7,590 nt of DNA from an uncultured Nitrospirota bacterium (GCA_913009285.1 CAJVYE010000046.1:1-7590); one strand, 5' to 3'. Shown: positions 1-7,386, counted from the stretch's first letter. Notes: generated by a model not told the origin, from the sequence alone. Numbers and translations are program-made.

Positions 1-79
1 TTTTACTTTGTTTTTTTTTTTAATGATACGGCGACAACCGAGATCTACACTCTTTCCCTACCCGACGCTCTTCCGATCT
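1..79 (+). other. Illumina P5 adapter contamination with poly-T leader (not genomic)
   Basis: Positions 22 to 79 match the 58-base Illumina P5/universal adapter from AATGATACGG to CTTCCGATCT. There are two differences, C to A at 36 and A to C at 62. Positions 1 to 21 are almost pure T, which fits the poly-T spacer of flow-cell oligos or read run-off. Genomic DNA begins at about position 80, immediately after the GATCT end of the adapter. The segment should be trimmed and carries no biological signal. Confidence 0.98.
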
Positions 80-183
80 GCTATAAATATCCCTACGGCA
101 AAGGCCGATGCTATCTTGTGAGGAGAATCATCTATATGTAAAACCTGACGAATCTTATCCCTTAATGCCAGAAAAGTGATCAT
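80..183 (-). CDS. DUF2062-type small membrane protein, N-terminal fragment (cut by contig end)
   Basis: An ATG at 183 to 181 opens a frame that runs 34 complete codons, without a stop, into the left adapter. It reads MITFLALRDKIRQVLHIDDS, then PHKIASAFAVGIFI. The pattern of a short basic helix, a D/S-P-x-x-I-A sequence and then a small-residue hydrophobic AxAxGxF stretch is the N-terminal signature of DUF2062 proteins. Those are small integral membrane proteins of unknown function, sometimes fused to glycosyltransferases. The start overlaps the end of thiL by 29 bases in another frame. A purine-rich GAGAGG lies at 192 to 187, only 3 bases from the ATG, so translation is probably coupled to thiL. 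Everything past the first hydrophobic segment is missing, so the family call rests on about 20 informative residues. The open frame and start are seen directly; the family is recognition from memory. Confidence 0.7.
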
Positions 184-1198
184 AACCCTCTCTTGTAAGG
201 GGCCTTACATTGTGTACCTCATCGATAACCACTATCCCCACATCCTCTTTAATTATCTCCCCTATCTCTTTTATAGGGTTCTTCATTACTTTCCAGTATC
301 GCGTTATATCCTTAACCCTATTTTCCCTGACTGTGAATAGGAGTTCATAATCCTCCCCACCATACAGGGCATAATCGTAAGGTGACTTGTCCCGGGAAAT
401 GGCAATATCATTCACAGCCTCAGAGATAGGGAGCTCTTTTAGATATATCATTGCCCCCACTACACTCTCTTCACAGATTCGCCTCAGGTCAGAGGCGAGA
501 CCATCACTAGTGTCTATCATAGCAGAGGCCAGCCTTTTGGTTGCGAGTAGTCTTCCTTCCTCTAATCTAGGGGTTGGTAAGATATGTCGTGATATGACCT
601 CATCTATATGGATGGTCTGCTGTGTCGCCTTTACCGGCCCATTATCACTGATACCTGACTCTAACATCTCGAGGCCAAGGGCAGAATCACCGAGGCTACC
701 TGTAACAAAGATCTTATCACCGACCTTTGCTCCCCCACGCCTCACAAGTAACCCTTCCTCAATCTCGCCTAGGATGGTAATGGATATTATAAGTTGGCCA
801 TCCGAACGGAATGTATCCCCACCCACTACAATGACATTGTAACTCCCTGTTGCCTCCTTTACACCATCGTAAAGGCCATCTATATATTCCACAGAGAGAG
901 AAGGTGGTATCCCTATCGATATCAGGAGATAACAGGGTATTCCACCCATTGCAGCTATGTCACTTACATTGACAGCTACTGATTTCCTTCCCAATTGGGA
1001 AGGGGATATAGTATCTGATTTGAAGTGTACCCCCTCAACCAGAGAATCTGTTGAGGCAATAAGGATGAGTCCCCTGGTAAGTCTTACAGCGGCACTATCA
1101 TCTCCAATCCCTACAACAACACCTTTGTTCTTAAAACCTAAACCTTTTCTTATCCTCTTTATTAAGTCAAATTCACCAATTTGACTCAGATCTACCAT
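155..1198 (-). CDS. thiL: Thiamine-monophosphate kinase
   Basis: ThiL phosphorylates thiamine monophosphate with ATP to give thiamine diphosphate, the last step of cofactor synthesis, in the cytoplasm. The 347-residue protein is complete and of normal to slightly long length. Family motifs appear in order: GIGDDSAAV (30-38) for Mg/ATP binding, STDSLVEGVHF (49-59), GRKSVAVNVSDIAAMGG (70-86) with metal-binding Asp, VVGGDT (124-129), VGDKIFVTGSLGDSALGL (159-176), LPTPRLEEG (207-215), DTSDGLASDL (229-238), YGGEDYELLF (279-288) and the terminal GYDHF (338-342). The ATG start at 1198 gives the usual short lead to the IGEFxLI motif (7-13). No strong Shine-Dalgarno precedes it; GGAAA lies about 12 bases upstream. 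It follows the NAPRT gene by 60 bases on the same strand, so co-transcription is likely. Its last 29 bases overlap the DUF2062-type gene. Confidence 0.97.
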   Translation of the reverse strand: MVDLSQIGEFDLIKRIRKGLGFKNKGVVVGIGDDSAAVRLTRGLILIASTDSLVEGVHFKSDTISPSQLGRKSVAVNVSDIAAMGGIPCYLLISIGIPPSLSVEYIDGLYDGVKEATGSYNVIVVGGDTFRSDGQLIISITILGEIEEGLLVRRGGAKVGDKIFVTGSLGDSALGLEMLESGISDNGPVKATQQTIHIDEVISRHILPTPRLEEGRLLATKRLASAMIDTSDGLASDLRRICEESVVGAMIYLKELPISEAVNDIAISRDKSPYDYALYGGEDYELLFTVRENRVKDITRYWKVMKNPIKEIGEIIKEDVGIVVIDEVHNVRPLTREGYDHFSGIKG

Positions 1199-1233
1199 AG
1201 TATAGAAATTTCCATTTTGGACACAGATTATCG

Positions 1234-1277
1234 TTAGTAAGCAGTAGGCAGCTACTCCTTACTCCTTACTGCCTACT
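1234..1277. repeat. Inverted heptamer repeat (TACTGCC/TTACTCC type) spanning the NAPRT stop codon
   Basis: On the plus strand, 1252 to 1277 reads as 7-base units CTACTCC, TTACTCC, TTACTGC, CTACT. The inverse form GTAAGCAGTAGGCAG lies at 1237 to 1251. AGTAGGCAG (1243-1251) pairs perfectly with CTGCCTACT (1269-1277), giving a 9-bp stem with a 17-base loop. The repeat covers the stop codon of the NAPRT gene and encodes its last residues (VGSKE). It is not followed by a T run on the minus strand, so it does not look like a classical intrinsic terminator. Similar heptamer tracts are scattered in many bacterial genomes, but copies elsewhere in this genome cannot be seen here. Confidence 0.7.
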
Positions 1278-2434
1278 AAATTTATCTTCTCCATCTGATC
1301 CAGTACATATCTCCTGATCTCCTGAGGTCTTGGCATATCCCTTTTTATCTTTCCCTGTATAATCAATGGCTTCAGAAGAGATATATAATCTCCTGTACAG
1401 GAACATTTCCCTGAATCTATATGTGAGGGGAGGACAATCGTATTAAAACAATCCATACACCTTAATACCTTTTTTGACCCTGACTCCTTTCCCCTCTTGG
1501 AGATAGGTTCCCCCTCTATCTCCACGATATCGAATGAAAAGTCGATTACAGAGGCGCTGCTGATAGATGTCCCAACACCATATGCATCAGCTACCTCATT
1601 TAACCTCTCTATTTCAACTTCATCTAACCCACCACTGACGAATATCTTAACATCCTTAAATCCTCTGTAGTCTAATTCCCATCTCACCTCACGGAGGATC
1701 TCCAGCATATCTCCACGCCGTGATGAAGGCGTATCAAGACGAACAGCATATAGATCCTTTCCCAGTACCTCTACTGCCTTTAGTGACTCAAATTTTTCAT
1801 CGTGAAAGGTATCCACCAATGCTACCCTTTTCTCATTGGGTTCTATTACCTCATGGAACGCCTTAACCGCCTCAGCAGAATCGCCAAACATTAAAACCAG
1901 TGCGTGAGGAATAGTTCCCATAGGGGATTCCCCTAAGAGCTCAGCGCTCTTTATTACAGCGACACCATCACACCCTCCAATAAAGGCGTTCCTCTCGATC
2001 ATAGGTGTAATGGCAGGGTGCATACGCCTGGCGCCAAAACTTATCACACTTTTATCTCCAGCAACCTTCTTGCAGCGGGCTGCCTTGGTGGCTATCCCTG
2101 ACGCCTGGCAGATAAGACCTAATAATGCTGTTTCATATACAGAATAGTCGAGATAACGACCATCGATTACAAGGACAGGTTGGTTAGTGCTGAAGATTGT
2201 CCCTTCATCCATAGAGTAGATATCTACAGGCATTCCTTTGAAGAGCTCTGCAACCTCTTCTATACCTGCAAGAACCCCCCATTTCCAGTCCGATGGAAAG
2301 CCCTTCAATCGGACCTCAGCCTTGGCCCTCCTGTCTATCCCTTTTGCCTTCAGTATCTTTACAGCACGGGAAAAATAGACATCACTAGTCTTTCCACCCT
2401 TTATTTCCTCTTCACATGCAATATGAAACGCCAT
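1259..2434 (-). CDS. pncB: Nicotinate phosphoribosyltransferase, short archaeal-type with C-terminal zinc knuckle
   Basis: The enzyme joins nicotinate to PRPP, with ATP hydrolysis, to make nicotinate mononucleotide in the NAD salvage (Preiss-Handler) pathway. The 391-residue protein resembles the roughly 390-residue type known from Thermoplasma rather than the longer E. coli PncB. Recognisable segments are FHIACEEEIKGGKTSDVYF (3-21), FGARRMHPAI (133-142), GTIPHALVLMFGD (173-185), VRLDTPSSRRGD (231-242), VSGGLDE (266-272) and YGVGTS (285-290), which together build the PRPP/phosphate-binding barrel. Near the C-terminus four cysteines, C326 and C329 (CxxC) plus C344 and C346 (CxC), form a zinc-knuckle-like motif as in the Thermoplasma enzyme. 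The ATG at 2434 has AGAGG six bases upstream. The final residues (about VGSKE) come from a heptamer repeat that contains the stop codon. ThiL follows 60 bases downstream. Confidence 0.95.
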   Translation of the reverse strand: MAFHIACEEEIKGGKTSDVYFSRAVKILKAKGIDRRAKAEVRLKGFPSDWKWGVLAGIEEVAELFKGMPVDIYSMDEGTIFSTNQPVLVIDGRYLDYSVYETALLGLICQASGIATKAARCKKVAGDKSVISFGARRMHPAITPMIERNAFIGGCDGVAVIKSAELLGESPMGTIPHALVLMFGDSAEAVKAFHEVIEPNEKRVALVDTFHDEKFESLKAVEVLGKDLYAVRLDTPSSRRGDMLEILREVRWELDYRGFKDVKIFVSGGLDEVEIERLNEVADAYGVGTSISSASVIDFSFDIVEIEGEPISKRGKESGSKKVLRCMDCFNTIVLPSHIDSGKCSCTGDYISLLKPLIIQGKIKRDMPRPQEIRRYVLDQMEKINLVGSKE

Positions 2435-2464
2435 TATCTGCCTCTGCTATCAAATATCAAAATA

Positions 2465-2478
2465 ATCAATTAATTGAT
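2465..2478. promoter_or_regulatory. 14-bp perfect AT-rich palindrome upstream of the NAPRT gene (candidate operator)
   Basis: ATCAATTAATTGAT is a perfect 14-bp palindrome ending 30 bases upstream of the NAPRT ATG. This is a typical place for a dimeric repressor to bind. Two further TTGATA/TTTGATA-like half sites follow toward the gene. It does not match the NrtR or NiaR boxes as I remember them. Chance is a real alternative because the region is very AT-rich. Confidence 0.3.
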
Positions 2479-2500
2479 ACCTAAATTGAGCGATTCTTTC

Positions 2501-2577
2501 ATGTCGGGCGAGACGCCCGACCTACTATTGGGTGAAATATTAATCCATTATAGTAGGACAGGCGTCTCGCCTGTCCT
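2501..2577. repeat. Double-hairpin intergenic palindromic repeat element
   Basis: Two near-identical hairpins face each other. Hairpin 1 has an 8-bp perfect stem, GTCGGGCG (2503-2510) with CGCCCGAC (2514-2521), and a 3-base loop. Hairpin 2 has a 10-bp perfect stem, AGGACAGGCG (2555-2564) with CGCCTGTCCT (2568-2577), and a 3-base loop. The arms are also inverse copies of each other: 2510-2528 and 2551-2569 are complementary at 17 of 19 positions. The whole element can therefore fold either as two small hairpins or as one long one around an AT-rich centre. It fills the gap between the lipoprotein gene and the NAPRT gene. No U-tract follows either hairpin on the minus strand. The form matches short palindromic repeats dispersed in many bacterial genomes (REP/MITE-like). 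Confidence 0.85.
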
Positions 2578-2661
2578 CACTCATTGGATGATTTGATTTT
2601 TTATTTATAATTACAAACTACCATATTAGTCTCACGCGGTCAAGTTATACGTCCTATTCAT

Positions 2662-4341
2662 CTAATGATCCCCGACCTCTGATCCCCGTGAACTTTCACC
2701 CGTTTCAGGTTCAGAAAAATAATCAGGGTCAAGTCTTAATATCTCCTTTCTTACTGATTCAATATTATTTTCTAGTTTGTTAATGTAGCTAGTATCTGGA
2801 TATTTTTCTATTAAGGTACCCAATTCATCATAGGCCATCGATAGATATCTCATCTTCTCTTCTATAAAATTCGCCTGTCTTGAGGCCATAAAGATCCTTC
2901 CTATCCTTATTCGCTCCATTTCTACGAATCTATCTGTCGCCTCTTTAGCCTTTTTTTCTGCCTCATCCTCATAGATTGTGCCGCTTAATTTATGAAATTC
3001 TTCAATTGCCTCTTCATAATCAGCATTATTAAAGAGATCTATTGCCCTATTATATGTCTCCTCCCAATGCCTGGCAATCGTAGTATCAAGTCCTGTCTTG
3101 TAGATCTCCTCCCTTCTAAATAACTCTTCTCTCATCTTTTGGATCCTATCCTCAAAACCCTTATCAATGTATCTCCTTTCAAATTCATCAAGATCGTTGA
3201 GGGCCTCTTCAAATTTGTTATTATTTATATACAGACCTTCTATATCACCTAATATGGCCTCCAAATAGTTATGCTCTGCCTCATGTGCCTTTCTTAAGAG
3301 CTCTTCTGCCTTATATGCAAATGTAGAATCTGGAAAATTGTCTATGATCTCTTTTAGAGTTGTTCTTGCCAATGAAAATCTGTTATTGTTTATATCGGTC
3401 TCAGCTTGAAGGAGTTTCTGGCTCATATCTTGTCTTACGGCTTCACGCAAATTATCAATATATCTAATCTTTTCAAGGGATAAGGCAGCGTATCGAGACC
3501 CTTTTTTTTGAAGATCCACTATATTTTTAAATACCCTATATGCCTGGTCGCTTTTATTGATCTTTATCAGCCATTGTGCATATTCATAAGAGAGTTCTGG
3601 TATTGCTTCATCTACATATGTCTTTAATATGGATCTGCCAACCTCAATGGCTTCATTATACTGTTCAATTTTTCCAAGAGATATAGCATATTGTATCCTT
3701 TGTCTTAAAGGAATACTTTCTGATGGGACCTCAGACAGTAGAAGGAAATTTGAAACAACAGACGCATAATCCTCCTGAGAAAACTGGATATCAATTGAAT
3801 GGAGTATTTTATTAATCTGGTCTATATTTTCAGGTTTAATCAAATTGGAATCTATATCTATTATGCCTTCAGCAGTATCATCATATGACTCAAGATACCT
3901 TTTTTCTAGTCTCTTGCCCTTATTTAAATAATCCTCATATAATACAACAATCCTCTTATCAATAGATTCATCTACTGTACCGTCGACCTCTAATATCTTA
4001 CGAATATCGAGTAAAATCTGATACAACTTTAATTTTAATCCTATAAGTTCTATCCGATATTTAAGAAGACTGGTATCATCCCATGTACCTGCTTGATTGA
4101 GTTTATCCTCTAACTCTCTTTTTAAATAAGTGTAAAATTGTATAGATTCATTTATCTGCCTCAGATCCATTTTGGTTACTGGTTTCTCTGAGATATCTAT
4201 ATCCCAGACAGATAGAATCTCTTCATCTTTAATCCTTTCTTTTGAAAAGATCTCCTTTCCAGGAATAGCGCATCCAGATATCACAAAGACGAGGAAAAAC
4301 CCCAATACAATTATATGTAATCTATTCTTTAAATGGCTCAA
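2662..4341 (-). CDS. TPR-rich lipoprotein, probable outer-membrane partner of the adjacent PBP
   Basis: From the TTG at 4341 the product is 559 residues. It opens with a lipoprotein signal peptide: basic HLKNR, a hydrophobic core, then lipobox ISGC with the lipidated Cys at residue 24. Ala follows the Cys, not Asp, so by the E. coli rule it would sort to the outer membrane. The rest is charged, helical and without membrane segments. TPR-like helix pairs can be seen at about 205-280, 305-360 (with the BamD-like NNRFSLARTTLKEIIDNFPDS), 375-395, 425-465 and 490-540. A frame extension to an upstream TTG at 4383 is open, but the 4341 start is preferred because AAGGAG lies 9 bases before it and the signal peptide then has normal length. 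It overlaps the PBP gene by 20 bases, so the two are translated from one message. Specific function is unknown. BamD-, CpoB- or LpoA-like scaffolding roles are possible, and LpoA-like is favoured only by context. Confidence 0.82.
   Translation of the reverse strand: MSHLKNRLHIIVLGFFLVFVISGCAIPGKEIFSKERIKDEEILSVWDIDISEKPVTKMDLRQINESIQFYTYLKRELEDKLNQAGTWDDTSLLKYRIELIGLKLKLYQILLDIRKILEVDGTVDESIDKRIVVLYEDYLNKGKRLEKRYLESYDDTAEGIIDIDSNLIKPENIDQINKILHSIDIQFSQEDYASVVSNFLLLSEVPSESIPLRQRIQYAISLGKIEQYNEAIEVGRSILKTYVDEAIPELSYEYAQWLIKINKSDQAYRVFKNIVDLQKKGSRYAALSLEKIRYIDNLREAVRQDMSQKLLQAETDINNNRFSLARTTLKEIIDNFPDSTFAYKAEELLRKAHEAEHNYLEAILGDIEGLYINNNKFEEALNDLDEFERRYIDKGFEDRIQKMREELFRREEIYKTGLDTTIARHWEETYNRAIDLFNNADYEEAIEEFHKLSGTIYEDEAEKKAKEATDRFVEMERIRIGRIFMASRQANFIEEKMRYLSMAYDELGTLIEKYPDTSYINKLENNIESVRKEILRLDPDYFSEPETGESSRGSEVGDH
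2666..2688. repeat. Short 14-bp-period direct repeat at the lipoprotein gene 3' end
   Basis: TGATCCCCG occurs at 2666-2674 and again at 2680-2688, a 9-base match with a 14-base period (two heptamers). It encodes the last residues of the lipoprotein (about RGSEVGDH), beyond the folded part. It resembles heptamer tracts of the kind seen at the NAPRT stop. With only two copies, chance cannot be excluded. Confidence 0.4.
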
Positions 4342-7300
4342 AATGTCTCTCTCCTTCAAAGTTTTTTCCGTTAAATCTTTCAAAAGATTCTACAAAAGCA
4401 ATCCCGTCATCTTTCCCTGTGCCTGTATACATATTGTAAAACTCTTCAGCCACTCTTAACCCGGAACGTTTATTAACAGGGACAGAGATTATACCCTTTG
4501 GTTTTTTAATTTGCACATGATCGACAAGACTAAATGCAAGGTCTGCTGCATCTATAAATACAGACTGATCTAAGTAATTAACTAACTCTTTGGCTGTAAT
4601 AGTCCATGCAGGAAGCGCCCCTGAGGCCCCGGTAATCTTGATTGTCTCCTGTGACATACTCTTATTATCATCGTAACCAACATATGTTGCTACAGTTAAT
4701 GAATGTTTATATTCCAATGCCTTGGATTGGGTGGTCACATAGGGGATGAAACCTATAAATGCTGCATTGGAATATGAATTAGTTGTCCCTGTCTTTCCAT
4801 ATAAAGGATATTCGATATGTAACTTCTTTAATTCCTTATTTTTTTCAGGATCTAAACTGGAGAGTAATACCTTCCCTCTAGCCGTTTGACCTGTCCCATA
4901 TCTTACAACATTATATAGTATCCTTCCAATAAGATAGGCATCTTTTTCGTCAGAAATCCTTTCAGTTATTGGTTTATACTGATATATAATGCTATTATAT
5001 CTATCTGTTATCTTTGTAATTGTCGCTGTTTCTCCTCTTTTTACACTGTTAGAAAATCTGTATATATTCCCTTCAAGGAGTGTTTGGTATATCATAGCAG
5101 AATCAAGGAGCGTTATTGAATTACTCCCCATTGGCATGGATAATACAGCGCCTATAGGACTATTTACACCTATTTTTTTGGCCAATGCTATTACATATTT
5201 CATTCCCAGCAGGATTTTAAAATTCATATTCTTAGAAAGGACCTCTATTGAATATGGATCGTGCTTCCTTAATTCTAATAGTCTTTCATTTATAGCCTCT
5301 TCTATCTTATAGATGGTACCGACAGATAACATTCCATTAACAAGATCGTCATCTGAAAATCCCCCCCTACCCCCCCCTTTTCCAAAGGGGGGGATCAGCT
5401 TCTTCCCCCCTTTATTAAAGGGGTTCAGCTTCGTCCCCCCTTTATTAAAGGGGGGGGAGGGGGGGATTAGATTTCCATATTTCAAAGGGGTTTGATTTAG
5501 GTTATGAACAGCCTTTTGTAGGTTAAGAAAGCTGTATCTTTTTAAAATATCTATTCTGAGTAGATGTTCCTCTACATCCCCTATTCCCTCTTTTATATGA
5601 TTCTCATAATATTTGATCTCCTTGTCAAAACCGATTCCATAATAAAGTCTGTCGAGATTCAAGGCCTCTTCAAATTTTCCATCAAATAAAAGATCTGCCT
5701 TGATCCCTTGCTTTATTTCATTGAATATACCTCTTTTAATTTGTGCCTTATTCGAGACTATTCCAAGCCTATCCCGAATCCTTTTTACATATGTATTTCT
5801 GTCTTCATGAGGCTCCTGTAATAGTCCCACCCTCTCTGCCAAACCCTTTAACTGAGCAAATGTCAATTTATCTGTAAAGTGATACAAGAGATACACAGAT
5901 GCGACATTCTCTGATTTGACACCTGCCCAGAACATAGAAACCTCTTCCGGAGCATCTTTATGGTACGGCCTTGGAAAATAGAGAGTGTTTTCAAAGGGGA
6001 AGACATTTCGATAATTCCCCAATCTATCTAACTTATTCCAGCCTAATTGTAGTGCAGCATAGTATATTAAAGGTTTAAATGTAGACCCGAACTGCCTTAC
6101 AGCCTGAGCAGCCCTGTTGTAATTTTTGTTGTCTTCGCCGCCAACCATGGCCCGAATCTCTCCTTTTTCCAGAATCACCATCCCCCCTTGAAGGGCAGGC
6201 TGGGCCTCGATATTCAGATAAATCTTATTGTTTTTCTTATCTATATCCCTTATGCTTGTATATAGGATATCATCTTTTTTAAGCCCTTTGATAAAATTGT
6301 TCACATCCTTTTGAGTCGCTTTTGCCCACCTATTCTTCATCTTTCCTCTCTTGATCAGATTTGAGGTCCTCTTTATAGCGTAACTATCAATAATACCCTC
6401 GCTTTCTCCAATATCTACAACTATTTCTGGTCGTTTTTTCTTCTTTATATCTACTATCTTTCCATAATAAAACTGCAGTCTATTAATCTCTTCATTTGTA
6501 TTTGATCTTATTTCACGATCATTAAACTTTAGATCATCAATATCAAGGCCATCCAGAATGATACCCAGTTCAGACAGATTTTTCTTGACGCCATATAAAG
6601 CAGCCTCCTGCATCCCTTTATCTATTGTTGTAAATATCTTTAGACCAGCAGTAGCCGGATTATAGATACCCTTTTCATTTAATATCTTTGTAAACCTTTC
6701 TCCCTGCAATATATTACGTACATAGTCCAGAACCACATTCTGTTCAAATCTGAATATACCCTTATTAAAAGGTAGCTCCTTATCTATCTCCTCATTGTAA
6801 ACGTCCTCACTGATCATATTTAGACCTCTCATATTTTTAAGAACATATGCAGTTCTTATCTTTGCCTTCTTTCTCATTCTTGCCCTTTCTTCTTCAGTAT
6901 CTCCGATAAAGGGATTGTAATAATTTGGGCCTTTTACTATCCCTGCTAAAGATACAGATTCAAGGAGTGTCAAGTCTTTTATATCCTTATCGAAAAAGTA
7001 TCTTGCAGCTATCCCGAGTCCCCTTCCGTTTCCATTGACATAAAACTGATTGATGTAGAATTCAAGGATCTCATCCTTTGTAAAATGGGCCTCTAATTTT
7101 AATGCATTAATCAATTCCTTTAATTTTGAGACCAGGTCTCTCCCCTTTCTGCCAAAGATGTTCTTTGCTGTTTGTTGAGTCAGTGTACTCCCACCAGCCT
7201 TTACTCTCCCTGCACGGCTGTTTATCCATACTGCACGGAGTATACCCCTAAAATCAATACCTATATGATTGTAAAAGTTCTTATCCTCTGCGGCAAGGAG

Positions 7301-7386
7301 GGCATTGATAAAGTCCTTTGGGATATCATCTATATGAACATACATACGATGATCTATGTCAAAAAAGACACCGATCTTGTTTATAC
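4322..7386 (-). CDS. Class A penicillin-binding protein (PBP1A-like), N-terminus missing at contig end
   Basis: This bifunctional enzyme polymerises lipid II (GT51 glycosyltransferase) and cross-links stem peptides (transpeptidase) on the outer face of the inner membrane. The real sequence is 1020 residues, numbered here from INKIGVFF. The cytoplasmic tail, membrane anchor and first part of the GT domain are lost beyond 7386. GT51 motifs are EDKNFYNHIGID (E33 catalytic), GGSTLTQQ (64-71), RKGRDLVSKLKE (79-90) and EILEFYIN (105-112). A beta-rich OB-like linker follows at about 305-400. Transpeptidase motifs are STFK (nucleophile S434), SEN (491-493) and KTGTT (864-868). The 371-residue spacing from SxN to KTG is far longer than in well-studied enzymes. 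It holds a charged helical insertion (about 515-725), including an in-frame palindromic repeat at about 640-676. The gene ends with TAG at 4324-4322, overlapping the lipoprotein start. A frame extending to 7495 is adapter and poly-A translation and is not protein. Confidence 0.95.
4351..4356 (-). promoter_or_regulatory. Ribosome binding site AAGGAG deciding the lipoprotein TTG start
   Basis: Minus-strand AAGGAG at 4356 to 4351 lies inside the PBP coding end (codons for F-E-G-E) and 9 bases before the TTG at 4341-4339. No ATG or GTG is available in frame ahead of the signal peptide. The site supports translation starting inside the PBP 3' end rather than at the TTG at 4383. Confidence 0.7.
5358..5468. 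repeat. In-frame palindromic repeat cluster (CCCCCCTTT..AAAGGGG, 30-bp period) inside the PBP gene
   Basis: Three tandem 30-bp units (5371-5400, 5401-5430, 5431-5460) each hold a CCCCCCTTT/AAAGGGG palindrome, and the first two end in TCAGCT. Outer arms AATCCCCCCCTACC (from 5358) and GGAGGGGGGGATT (to about 5468) are inverse copies. On the minus strand it is read through without a stop as a 10-residue proline/lysine/glycine repeat (PPFNKGGTKL, NPFNKGGKKL, IPPFGKGGGR). Palindromes of this sequence type are widespread as intergenic repeats in bacterial genomes, and they commonly yield peptides rich in PPFxKGG when translated. Long C and G runs here may also carry assembly or count errors. The intact frame downstream (KTG motif in phase) argues that the length shown is right modulo three. 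Confidence 0.9.

Noticed and set aside
387..1184. Open frames on the plus strand opposite thiL
   Set aside because: They lie antisense to a gene with full ThiL motifs, are composition shadows rich in Ser/Pro/Thr, and have no recognisable family.
2180..2473. Plus-strand open frame opposite the NAPRT start
   Set aside because: It is antisense to conserved NAPRT codons and shows no motif or supporting ribosome site.
2503..2577. Intrinsic terminator for the lipoprotein gene
   Set aside because: The hairpins are strong but neither is followed by a U-tract on the minus strand, so they are called as a repeat element instead.
2615..2643. Sigma70-like promoter with TTGACC at -35 on the minus strand before the NAPRT gene
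   Set aside because: At 17-base spacing the -10 is TAGTTT, a poor match, and the better TATAAA nearby is wrongly spaced, so support is insufficient.
5371..5460. CRISPR-like array from three regular units
   Set aside because: The units are contiguous 30-bp tandem palindromes without unique spacers and lie inside an intact coding frame.
4172..5495. Plus-strand open frames opposite the PBP and lipoprotein signal peptide, including one with PPFPKGG repeats
   Set aside because: They are reverse readings of a conserved enzyme. The proline-glycine peptide arises because the DNA palindrome is open on both strands.
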